64,000 bases of DNA from Mesorhizobium sp. M4B.F.Ca.ET.058.02.1.1 (GTDB lineage Bacteria; Pseudomonadota; Alphaproteobacteria; Rhizobiales; Rhizobiaceae). The stretch spans positions 5,601,001-5,665,000 of the forward strand of contig NZ_CP034450.1 in assembly GCF_003952505.1 (NCBI RefSeq), given 5' to 3'. Below are positions 53,929-63,406 of the stretch, piece by piece. The translations under genes and the position numbers were made by a program. Position 1 is the first letter of the stretch, and the number at the start of each line of letters is the position of its first letter. The notes beneath the pieces are model-generated. The model was given only the letters and a program-made list of their open reading frames with translations, did no database searches and was not told where the DNA came from.

Positions 53929-54963
53929 TCAAATCTTGTTGTCGATCAGGTCCACGGCGAGCGCGGCAAGCAGCTTTACCGCCTCGCCATAGGTTTTTGC
54001 CTTTTCCGGGTTGGAGGCGTTGCCGTCCAGCGCGCGCCGATAGACGCCCTGGCAGATCGCCGCCAGCCGGAAGAAGGAGAAGGCGAGGAAGAAACTCCAG
54101 TTGTCGATGCCGGTAAGCCCGCGCCGCAGGCAATACGCCTCGACATAGGCTTCTTCGGACGGCAGGCCGAGGGCTGCGCGGTCGACGCCGCCGAGGCCGC
54201 GAAAGCCCGATGCATGCGGCAGCCGCCATTGCATGCATTGATAGGCGATGTCGGCGAAGGGGTGGCCGAGCGTCGACAGTTCCCAGTCGAGCACCGCGAT
54301 CACTTTCGGCTCGCTGGCTGCGAAGATCATGTTGTCCAGCCGGTAGTCGCCATGCACCAGCGAGACGCGGCCGTCATCGGCCGGCATGTGCGTCTCCAGC
54401 CAGGCGATCAGCCGATCCATGTCCGGAATGGTTCCGGTTTCCGAGGCGCGGTACTGGCTGGTCCAGCGGGCGAACTGGCGCTCGAAATAGTTGCCGGGCT
54501 TGCCGAAATCGCCAAGGCCGACGGCTTCCACGGCGACATCGTGCAAGGCGGCTAGCGTTGCGTTCATGGCGTCGTAGATGGCGGCGCGATCCTCGTTCCC
54601 GGATGCCTCCGGCAGCGACGGGTCCCAAAAGATGCGGCCGTCGAGGAACTCCATGACGTAGAACATGCGGCCGATGGGCGAGTCCTCGTCGGACAGGTGC
54701 AGCATGCGCGGCACCGGCACGGCGGTGGCGGCAAGCGCCTTCATCACCCGGAACTCGCGGTCGACCTGATGCGCGGATTTCAGCAACTGGCCCGGCGGCT
54801 TGGCGCGCAGCACGTAGCGGCCGCTTGCCGCGGTCAAAAGATAGGTCGGGTTCGATTGTCCCGATTTGAACTTCTCGGTCGCGGAAAGCCCGCCAAAAGC
54901 CGGGATATGCGCCTCGAGATAGGGCGCAAGCGCCGTCTGATCGAGCGCGTTCAGGTCGTTCAT
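53929..54963 (-). CDS. APH-fold kinase, acyl-CoA dehydrogenase-associated (phosphotransferase family)
   Basis: A 344-aa aminoglycoside-phosphotransferase-fold protein. The catalytic loop is VHGDYRLDN (about residues 203-211), and the metal motif is VLDWELSTLGHP (Asp226). FKSGQSNPTYLL and VLRAKPPGQLLKSAH fill the nucleotide pocket. These features match the ACAD10/11-type and LvaA-type kinases, which phosphorylate 4-hydroxyacyl-CoA so that the hydroxyl can be eliminated. Not an antibiotic-resistance gene by context. Its start overlaps the MaoC stop (ATGA at 54960-54963). Confidence 0.88.
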   Translation of the reverse strand: MNDLNALDQTALAPYLEAHIPAFGGLSATEKFKSGQSNPTYLLTAASGRYVLRAKPPGQLLKSAHQVDREFRVMKALAATAVPVPRMLHLSDEDSPIGRMFYVMEFLDGRIFWDPSLPEASGNEDRAAIYDAMNATLAALHDVAVEAVGLGDFGKPGNYFERQFARWTSQYRASETGTIPDMDRLIAWLETHMPADDGRVSLVHGDYRLDNMIFAASEPKVIAVLDWELSTLGHPFADIAYQCMQWRLPHASGFRGLGGVDRAALGLPSEEAYVEAYCLRRGLTGIDNWSFFLAFSFFRLAAICQGVYRRALDGNASNPEKAKTYGEAVKLLAALAVDLIDNKI

Positions 54964-55484
54964 GCGGTCTCGGGCTGGCGCTCGATCAATGTCAGGGTCA
55001 GCCAGCGCGCGGTTAGCGCGGGCTTCTTCGAGCCCTCAATCTCGATGGTCACGTCATGCGCCGTCTGCACCCAGCCCGAGGGCCTGACCTTGACGTCGGC
55101 GAGCACGAAACGGGTGCGGATGCGCGCGCCGGTCTTTACCGGCGCCAAAAAGCGCAGCGAATCGAAGCCGTGGTTCACGCCCATCTTGCTGTTTTCGAGC
55201 GGCGGCATGGTCTCGAAGGTCATCGCCGAGAGCAGCGACAGCGACAGGAAGCCATGCGCGATGGTGCCGCCGAACGGCGTCTCACGGCTGGCGCGTTCCG
55301 GATCGCAGTGGATGAACTGGTGGTCGTCGGTGGCGTCGGCGAACTGATCGATCATGCGCTGCGTGACCACGCGCCAGGGCGACACGCCGACTTCCTTGCC
55401 GACGCTGGCCAGAAGCACATCGAGACTGATCGGTTCCACGCTGATGTCCTCCACTTCACCCCCGCCGGCGTTCCGGTCGGACAT
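54960..55484 (-). CDS. MaoC family dehydratase
   Basis: A 174-aa hot-dog-fold protein. The R-hydratase motif region ATDDHQFIHCDPERA (about residues 50-64), with the catalytic Asp/His pair, and GGTIAHGFLSLSLLSAM identify MaoC/enoyl-CoA hydratase 2 enzymes. It hydrates trans-2-enoyl-CoA. It sits between the kinase and an SDR gene with overlapping stops, so it is part of one acyl-CoA breakdown operon. Confidence 0.9.
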   Translation of the reverse strand: MSDRNAGGGEVEDISVEPISLDVLLASVGKEVGVSPWRVVTQRMIDQFADATDDHQFIHCDPERASRETPFGGTIAHGFLSLSLLSAMTFETMPPLENSKMGVNHGFDSLRFLAPVKTGARIRTRFVLADVKVRPSGWVQTAHDVTIEIEGSKKPALTARWLTLTLIERQPETA

Positions 55485-56299
55485 TCATTCCTTGAACAGG
55501 GTCAGCCCATGCTGCACCGACTGGCCGCCGTCGATCGGCAGGATGGCGCCGGTGACATAGCTGCCCGCACGGCTGCACAAATAGAGCGTTGCGCCGGCAA
55601 TGTCATCCGGCATGCCGATGCGGCCGATCGGAACATGGCCGCCGACATGTTTCGCCTGTTCCTCGGTTCCGGTGGCAAAGGCGGTCATCCGGCTCTGAAA
55701 GGGACCGGGGGCGAAGGCGTTGACGGTGATGCGGCGGGCGGCGAACTCGATCGCCAGCGTGCGCGTCAGGTGATGAACCGCGGCCTTGGAGGCGGTGTAG
55801 GAATAGGCATCGTCGGCCAGAGGCTGGGTGCCCATCACCGAGCCCAGATTGATCACCCGGGCTGGATCCGCCTCGCTGGCGGCGGCGTCGAGCAACGGCA
55901 GCAGTTCACGCGTCAGATGGAAGACACCGGTGACGTTGACGCCGAACACCTTGGCCCAGGCGTGGTAGGGGAACTCTTCCAGCGGCGCCCCCAGGAGATG
56001 CCGGCATTGTTGACCAGAATGTGCAGCTGCTCCGTCCGCGCCTTTACCTCGGCGACGAGCGCGGCGATGCCGGCCTCGCTGGAAATGTCGCCGGCAAAGC
56101 CCTCGGCATGCCCCGGGCCGCCGAGGGCGTTGATTTCGCTCGCGACCTTGATGCAGTCCTCCCCCTTGCGGGAGGCGATCATGACACTGGCGCCGGCGCT
56201 GACCAGGGCGGTCGCCGCCATGCGGCCGATGCCGGTCGCGGCACCCGTGACCAGCGCGATCTTGCCGGCGACCGAGAACAGCTCGTCCAGATAGCTCAT
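55485..56299 (-). pseudogene. SDR family oxidoreductase, frameshifted at a G-run
   Basis: Reads from ATG 56299 (MSYLDELFSVAGKIALVTGA) with cofactor loop TGAATGIG and NNAGISWG, then leaves frame at a C5 run (55988-55992; G-run on the coding strand). The rest (APLEEFPYHAWAKVFGVNVT, the YTASK active site, and PIDGGQSVQHGL) continues in another frame to 55485. One added G restores a normal 270-aa SDR. It may be a sequencing error, since the two halves show no other damage. It is the first gene of the leftward operon SDR-MaoC-kinase-SDR. Confidence 0.75.
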
Positions 56300-56429
56300 G
56301 GCGCTCCCCCGCAATCTCGCCGCAGGCCGAGGCCAGGGGACTCGCCCATGGACTCGCGTTGACAAGGCTAGCCGAAGTACGGTCATCCTTGCCACGGGTA
56401 AAGATGCATCCCCGAAAGGACCGGAAGCG
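56300..56429. promoter_or_regulatory. Divergent promoter region of the acyl-CoA cluster
   Basis: The 130-base spacer between the leftward SDR gene and the rightward dehydrogenase. On the plus strand TTGACA (56359-56364) is a good -35; the matching -10 (TCATCC, 18 bases on) is poor. No operator was found. Confidence 0.4.
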
Positions 56430-57671
<1,242 letters not shown>

Positions 57672-57721
57672 GCGCAAGGCTTGGCCAGTCACTGCTCTGC
57701 GACAAGCAAGGAGTATCCCCG

Positions 57722-58759
57722 ATGACCCTCCCATCCGAAATGAAGGCGCTGCTGCTGACCGGCGACGGCTACACCAAGACGCCATCCGGCAGTGCGCTTG
57801 AGACGATGGACCCCTATCTCGAGCAAGGCACGATCGCGGTGCCGACGCCCGGACCGAGCCAGGTGCTGATCAAGGTCAGCCTGGCCTCGATCAACCCGTC
57901 CGACGTCGCCTTCATCAAGGGCCAGTACGGCCAGCCGCGGGTCAAGGGCCGGCCGGCTGGCTTCGAGGGCGTCGGCATCGTGGCCGCGACCGGCGGCGAG
58001 CCCTACGCAACGGGTCTGGCCGGCAAGCGCGTCGCCTTCGCCACCGGACTGTCGAACTGGGGCGCCTGGGCCGACTACGCGGTCGCGGAAGCATCGTCCT
58101 GCATCCCACTGCTCGACACGGTGCGCGACCAGGATGCGGCGGCGATGATCGTCAACCCGCTCACCGCGCTCGCCATGTTCGACATCGTCAAGCAGGACGG
58201 CGAGAAGGCCTTTATCATGACAGCCGGCGCCAGCCAGCTCTGCAAGCTGATAGCGGGCCTCGCCAAGGAAGAGGGCTACAGGCCGATCGTCACGGTGCGC
58301 CGCGACGAGCAGATCCCGCTTCTCAAGGAGGTCGGCGCGACCCATGTGCTCAATGAGAAGGCCGCGGATTTCGAGGCCACGCTCATCGAGGTGATCAAGG
58401 CCGAGCAGCCGCGCATCTTCCTCGACGCGGTCACCGGGCCGCTGGCCTCGGCCATCTTCAACGCCATGCCGAAGCGCTCGCGGTGGATCGTCTATGGCCG
58501 GCTCGACGCGGAGCCGACGGTCATCCGTGAGCCCGGCCAGCTGATCTTCCAGCACAAGCATATCGAAGGCTTCTGGCTCGCCGAATGGATGCGCCAGCAC
58601 CGCGACAGCATGGGCGCGGCGGTCATGGAGGCGCAGAAGCGCTTTTCCGACGGCCGCTGGTCGACCGACGTGACGGCGGTGGTGCCGCTGGAAGAGGCGA
58701 TGGCGAAGGTTCCGGCGGAACTGGCCAAGCCGAATGGCAAGGTGTTCATAAAGCCGTAG
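57722..58759 (+). CDS. Zinc-free MDR-type alcohol dehydrogenase/quinone oxidoreductase
   Basis: A 345-aa medium-chain dehydrogenase/reductase. GFEGVGIVAATGG is the cofactor-independent fold start, and the NAD(P) site is in FIMTAGASQLCKLIAGLAKE (about residues 166-185). The Cys-rich structural zinc lobe is absent, as in quinone oxidoreductases. Probably reduces enones or enoyl-CoA (trans-2-enoyl reductase relatives). It follows the dehydrogenase by 50 bases, so it is likely co-transcribed. Confidence 0.85.
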   Translation: MTLPSEMKALLLTGDGYTKTPSGSALETMDPYLEQGTIAVPTPGPSQVLIKVSLASINPSDVAFIKGQYGQPRVKGRPAGFEGVGIVAATGGEPYATGLAGKRVAFATGLSNWGAWADYAVAEASSCIPLLDTVRDQDAAAMIVNPLTALAMFDIVKQDGEKAFIMTAGASQLCKLIAGLAKEEGYRPIVTVRRDEQIPLLKEVGATHVLNEKAADFEATLIEVIKAEQPRIFLDAVTGPLASAIFNAMPKRSRWIVYGRLDAEPTVIREPGQLIFQHKHIEGFWLAEWMRQHRDSMGAAVMEAQKRFSDGRWSTDVTAVVPLEEAMAKVPAELAKPNGKVFIKP

Positions 58760-58763
58760 ATTT

Positions 58764-58940
58764 TCCCTTCTCCCCGTTCACGGGGAGAAGGTGCCCGAAG
58801 GGCGGATGAGGGGCGGCGCCGACGGCTCGCGATTGGCCGTGCTGCCGCCGGTCTCTGTCGTCCGCAATTTCGCAAGCTTGGCGCCGCCCCTCACCTGCCT
58901 GCCGGCATTCTCTTCCCGTATAATGACGGGGCGAGGAGGG
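58764..58940. repeat. Mosaic palindromic intergenic element
   Basis: Between two convergent genes. A perfect hairpin CTTCTCCCCG/CGGGGAGAAG (58767-58776, 58781-58790) is followed by 13-bp perfect arms GAGGGGCGGCGCC (58808-58820) and GGCGCCGCCCCTC (58880-58892). It has the same style as the element at 8523-8671 but a different sequence. The first hairpin may terminate the MDR transcript. Confidence 0.75.
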
Positions 58941-58944
58941 CTAA

Positions 58945-61900
58945 TCACTCCGCCGGCTCGACGTTGGTGTAGGCGGCTTCCTCCAGCTCGCGCTTCAGCC
59001 GTGCTTCCTCATGCGTCTTCGGCGTAACGAAGCGGCCGAGCAGCAGATAGGCGACCGGGGTCAGGAACAGGGTCGAGACGGTGGCAAGGCCAAGCCCGCC
59101 GACGATCACCCAGCCGAGCGCGATGCGCGCCTCGGCGCCGGCGCCGACGGCCAGCACCAGCGGCACGCCGCCGAGCACGGTGCAGATCATTGTCATCATC
59201 ACCGGGCGCAGGCGGATGATGGAGGCCTGCTCGATCGCCTCGCGCACGCCGAGCCCGCGATCGCGCAGCTGGTTGGCGAACTCGACGATCAGGATGCCGT
59301 TCTTGGCCATGACGCCGACCAGCAGCACCAGGCCGATCTGGCTGTAGGCATTGAGGCTGGTTCCCGAGAGCAGGAGGGCGAAGATCGCGCAGGCGAGGCC
59401 CAGCGGCACCGTCGCCATGATAATGATGGCGCTGACGAAGCTTTCGAACTGGGCGGCAAGCACCAGCAGGATGATGACCAGCGCGAAGCCGAAGATGGTG
59501 ATCATGGCGCTGTTGGTCTCGCCCAGCGTCGCCGCCTCGGCGAGCGGCAGGATGCGGCTGCCCGGCGGCAAGAGCGGCGTGGCAATCTCCTCGGCGCGGC
59601 TCAGCGCGTCGCCGAGCGCGAAGTCGCCTGACAGGTTCGAGGTGATAGCGACCGACGGCTGCTGCTGCTCGCGCGTCAGCGATGGCGGCACGGCGCGTTC
59701 GGTCAGCGTCGCGATGGTCGACATCGGCAGGAAGCGACCGTCGCCGGTCTTAACGAAGATGTTCTCGAGGTCGGTCGGGTCGTTGATCGGGTTGGTCGTC
59801 GACACCAGCTTCACGCCATAGCTGCGGTCGGCGATATAGACGTCGACGACGTCGTTGCCGTCGAGCATGGCCTGCAATGTGTCGGCCAGCCCGGTGATGT
59901 CGATGCCGAGGTCGGAGGCGCGCTCGCGGTCGATGGCCACGGCCAGCTGGGGCTGGGTCGGGTCGACGGAGAGCCGTGGCGACTGGAAGCGCTGGTCCTT
60001 CTGCATCTCGGCGACGACCTTGCCCGCCGCCTCGCCGAGCGCCTTGCGGTCGTTGCCGACCAGCGCGAACTGCAGGCCGTTGCCGGCGCCGCGGATACCA
60101 AGGCTGTTGGGCTGCACCGGGAACACCCGCACGCTCGGCACCTGCCTTGTCAATCGGCTGATCTCGGCCACGATCTCCCGCTGGCTGCGCGCGCGTTCGT
60201 CCCACGGAGCCAGCGTCATCACCATGAAACCTGAGTTGTAGGCGCCGTTCTGGCCTGCGTTTTCGAAGGTGCTGCGGATCTCGCCGGATTCGCGCAGCAG
60301 CTGGATCAGCCTCTCGATCTTCTGCATCTGCTCGGTCGTGTAGTCGAGGCTGACGCCTTGCGGGGCGCTGATGCGCAACAAGACGACGGCGCGGTCCTCG
60401 CTCGGCGTCAGCTCCTGGCGGATGGTGCCGAAGAGGGTGAAGGCGATGCCGGCGAAGAGCAGCGCCACCAGCACCACCAGCCACGGCGCGCCGAGGCAGG
60501 CATGCAGGCAGCGCCGGTAGGTCGCGTTCAGCGCGCCGCCGATGCGGGCGCCGATGCCCTTGCCGCCTTCATGGTGGAGCGAGGCGCTGGACAGCATGCG
60601 CGAGGCGAGCATCGGGCAAAGGGTGAGTGCGACCACGCAGGACAGCAGCACCGACATCGCCAGCACAAAGCCGAATTCGCGAAACAGGCCGCCGGTCTGG
60701 CCGGGCAGGAAAGAGATCGGCACGAAGACGGCGACCAGCGTCAGCGTGGTGGCGATGACGGCGAAGAAGACCTCCTGCGCGCCAAGCACGGCCGCCGCGC
60801 GCGGCCCCATGCCCTGGTTGCGCCGGCGCACGATGTTTTCGAGCACGACGATGGCGTCATCGACGACGAGTCCGGTGGCCAGCACCAGCGCCAGCAGCGT
60901 CAGGATGTTGACCGAAAAGCCGGCGAGATAGATCGCGGCGATGGTGCCGATCATGGCGACCGGCATCGACAGGCCGGGGATCAGCGTTGCGCGCCAGTCG
61001 AGCAGGAAGGCGTAAATGACGATCAGCACAATCGAGACAGAGAGCGCCAGCGCGATCTCGACCTCGTGCACGGCGCCGTTGACAAAGACCGCGTCGTCGC
61101 TGGTGACCTTGATCGACATTCCCTGTGGCAAGTTCTCCTGCAGCTTGGCGACGGCCGCCCTGACGCCGGTCGAGATGTCCAGCGTGTTCGATTCCGCCTG
61201 ACGGATGATGCCGAGGCCGATGCCGGTCTTGCCGTCCGAACGCAGCGCCGTCTGGCCGACATCGGGACCGAGCGTGACGGTTGCGACGTCGCGGATGCGC
61301 GTCTTGCCGGCGATGATGATGTTCTCGAACTCCTCCGGCGTCGTCACGTCGGCCGTGGTGCGCACGATCAGATCCTGGTTGGTGGTGGTGATCGAGCCAG
61401 CCGGCGAATCGAAGGCGACCGAGGCGAGCGCGGCCCGGAGATCGGCGACGGTGAAGCCGTGGCTGGCGAGCTTGTTCTGGTCGACGTCGATGCGGAAGAT
61501 CTTGTCGCGCTCACCGGAAACCTGGACGTCGGCGACGCCCGGGACGGCGGCGAGCTCGTCCTCGATCTGATCCTGGACGATCACCGTCATGTCCTGCACC
61601 GACATGGTGTCGGAGGTGACCGCCAGCCGCATCACCGGCTCGGAATTGGCGTCGGCCTTGACGATGCGCGGCGTGTCGGCCGTGTCCGGTATCTGGTTGG
61701 AGATGCGGCTGACGGCGTCGCGCACATCGGAGGCGGCGACGTCGAGATCGACGCCGTCGTTGAACTCGATGGTGACACGGCTGTTGCCGAAGGAGGAAGT
61801 CGACGAGATAGACTTGACGCCGGAGACGCGCGCGACCGCGCCCTCGATCGTGTCGGTCAGCTCGCGGTCGACGGTCTCGGCTGCGGCGCCCTCGAAGGTG

Positions 61901-62076
61901 GTGCTGACGGTGATGACGGGACGGTCGACATCCGGCAGTTCACGGATCTCGACGCCATAGAAGGCGGCAAGGCCGGCGACCGCGATCAGTGTGTTCAGCA
62001 CCAGGGCCATGACCGGCCGGCGAATGAACAGCGCGGTGAAGCCGCTCTCGCTGGCGGTGTTGGCGCCGCCGCTCAT
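58945..62076 (-). CDS. RND efflux transporter, inner-membrane pump
   Basis: A 1043-aa resistance-nodulation-division pump (AcrB/HAE1 family). There are twelve membrane helices in two halves, with two large periplasmic loops. Helix 4 holds the proton-relay Asp pair in LATGLVVDDAIVVLEN. The N-terminus (FTALFIRRPVMALVLNTLIA) and GVMAKNGILIVEFANQLR (helix 10) are typical. It exports toxic or amphiphilic compounds together with the adaptor encoded just upstream. Its start overlaps the adaptor stop (ATGA at 62073-62076). No outer-membrane channel gene is in the window. Confidence 0.94.
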   Translation of the reverse strand: MSGGANTASESGFTALFIRRPVMALVLNTLIAVAGLAAFYGVEIRELPDVDRPVITVSTTFEGAAAETVDRELTDTIEGAVARVSGVKSISSTSSFGNSRVTIEFNDGVDLDVAASDVRDAVSRISNQIPDTADTPRIVKADANSEPVMRLAVTSDTMSVQDMTVIVQDQIEDELAAVPGVADVQVSGERDKIFRIDVDQNKLASHGFTVADLRAALASVAFDSPAGSITTTNQDLIVRTTADVTTPEEFENIIIAGKTRIRDVATVTLGPDVGQTALRSDGKTGIGLGIIRQAESNTLDISTGVRAAVAKLQENLPQGMSIKVTSDDAVFVNGAVHEVEIALALSVSIVLIVIYAFLLDWRATLIPGLSMPVAMIGTIAAIYLAGFSVNILTLLALVLATGLVVDDAIVVLENIVRRRNQGMGPRAAAVLGAQEVFFAVIATTLTLVAVFVPISFLPGQTGGLFREFGFVLAMSVLLSCVVALTLCPMLASRMLSSASLHHEGGKGIGARIGGALNATYRRCLHACLGAPWLVVLVALLFAGIAFTLFGTIRQELTPSEDRAVVLLRISAPQGVSLDYTTEQMQKIERLIQLLRESGEIRSTFENAGQNGAYNSGFMVMTLAPWDERARSQREIVAEISRLTRQVPSVRVFPVQPNSLGIRGAGNGLQFALVGNDRKALGEAAGKVVAEMQKDQRFQSPRLSVDPTQPQLAVAIDRERASDLGIDITGLADTLQAMLDGNDVVDVYIADRSYGVKLVSTTNPINDPTDLENIFVKTGDGRFLPMSTIATLTERAVPPSLTREQQQPSVAITSNLSGDFALGDALSRAEEIATPLLPPGSRILPLAEAATLGETNSAMITIFGFALVIILLVLAAQFESFVSAIIIMATVPLGLACAIFALLLSGTSLNAYSQIGLVLLVGVMAKNGILIVEFANQLRDRGLGVREAIEQASIIRLRPVMMTMICTVLGGVPLVLAVGAGAEARIALGWVIVGGLGLATVSTLFLTPVAYLLLGRFVTPKTHEEARLKRELEEAAYTNVEPAE

Positions 62077-63236
62077 GGGCTGTCAGCTTCGGCGGCGCGC
62101 TGCTGCTCGCCGGCGATGCGGACCTCGCCGCCCTCGCTGACGCTCTGGGTGCCTTCGGTCACCACCATGTCGCCGCTGACGATCGGCGCGTCGATTAGCA
62201 CTGTCTCGGTGTTGCGCTGGATGATGCGCACGGGAACGCGTTTGGCCTTGCCGTCCGCGACCGCCCAGACATAGGCGCCGTCGGAACCCCACAGGATGGC
62301 CAGCGGGCTAACCGCCGGATAGGAGTCGCCCGGAAATTTCATGCTGATCTGGAACGACATGCCGGCGCGCAGCGAATCCGCCGGGTTGGCGATTGTCGCC
62401 TTGACCAGCAGCGTGCGGCTGGCCTCGTCGATATGGTTGTCGATGGCCGAGACGGTGCCGGTGTAGGCCTGGCTCGGATTGGCGATCGGCGTCGCCGACA
62501 ATTGCGCGCCGACCTTGACGGCGGCGGCGAAGCGCTCGGGCACCAGGAAGTCGACCAGGATCGAGGAGCGATCGTCGAGCGTGGCGATGGCCGACTGGCT
62601 GGTCACGTAATTGCCGGCGGAGATCGGCAGGATGCCGACCGTGCCCGCAATTGGGGCCACGATCGAGCGGCGCTGCAGGGCGAGCTCGGCGTCGCGCAGC
62701 GCCAGCTTGGCGTTGGCCAGCGCCACTTCCGCATCGGCGACGGCGACCGGCGTCGCGGCATTCGAGGCGCGCAGCGACTTCACCCGGTCGAGCTTGTCCT
62801 GAGCGTCCTGCAGGCCGACCTTGGCGCGGTCCTCGGCAATCACCTCGGTGTCGGAATCGAGGGTGGCGATGACCTGGCCCTTGTCGACATGGGTTCCGGA
62901 GGCGACCAGAAATTCGACGAGACGGCCGGAACTGTAAGGGTTGACCGTGACCGAGGCGTTGGCTCGGCCGGTGCCGATCGCCTGCAGGCGGTCGTTGATG
63001 GCGGCCGTGCTCGCCGGCAACGCGACGACATTCGCCGGTTGTCGGTTGCTGTCGCGGCTGCTTGCCTGCTTCGCCGCGTCGACGGCGCCGGTCGTCTGTG
63101 CCGATGTCGCGGCGTCGGCCCATTCGATACCCCAGCGTGCCAGCACCTCATGCGCGCCGGGGAAAAAACTTATCCAGGCGGCCGCGGCGGCCACCAGGAT
63201 CACAAGCGCAAAAACGATCTGTTTCCAGGCGGCCAT
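62073..63236 (-). CDS. RND efflux periplasmic adaptor subunit
   Basis: A 387-aa membrane-fusion protein. N-terminal anchor AWKQIVFALVILVAAAAAW (about residues 3-22), lipoyl halves (GRLVEFLVASGTHVDKGQVI and IVAPIAGTVGILPISAGNYV), a coiled-coil hairpin between them, and beta-barrel regions with LVDFLVPERFAAAVKVG. The start at 63236 follows GGAG by seven bases; an upstream in-frame reading lacks a ribosome site. First gene of the two-gene efflux operon. Regulation unclear; the RpiR gene upstream faces the same way. Confidence 0.93.
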   Translation of the reverse strand: MAAWKQIVFALVILVAAAAAWISFFPGAHEVLARWGIEWADAATSAQTTGAVDAAKQASSRDSNRQPANVVALPASTAAINDRLQAIGTGRANASVTVNPYSSGRLVEFLVASGTHVDKGQVIATLDSDTEVIAEDRAKVGLQDAQDKLDRVKSLRASNAATPVAVADAEVALANAKLALRDAELALQRRSIVAPIAGTVGILPISAGNYVTSQSAIATLDDRSSILVDFLVPERFAAAVKVGAQLSATPIANPSQAYTGTVSAIDNHIDEASRTLLVKATIANPADSLRAGMSFQISMKFPGDSYPAVSPLAILWGSDGAYVWAVADGKAKRVPVRIIQRNTETVLIDAPIVSGDMVVTEGTQSVSEGGEVRIAGEQQRAAEADSP

Positions 63237-63406
63237 CGGCACTCCGGTCGGCAAAACGTCTACAGGTTTCCCCAAGCAAAAAACGCAGCAACGCACCCCG
63301 GCAATGTGCGAAGCCACGCGATATCATGGCTTTATGGCAATTCTGCCGCTGCCATGCACATTAAATCTGCGTAACGTTGGCGGCCGCCGGCACGGATACC
63401 GGGAGG

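Noticed and set aside
53929..54963. Aminoglycoside phosphotransferase resistance gene
   Set aside because: The fold matches, but the sequence type and neighbours (MaoC, SDR, acyl-CoA dehydrogenase) point to CoA-ester metabolism.
60358..62274. 638-codon frame opposite the RND pump
   Set aside because: Low-complexity His/Asp/Gly-rich product, no ribosome site, covers a well-defined pump gene.
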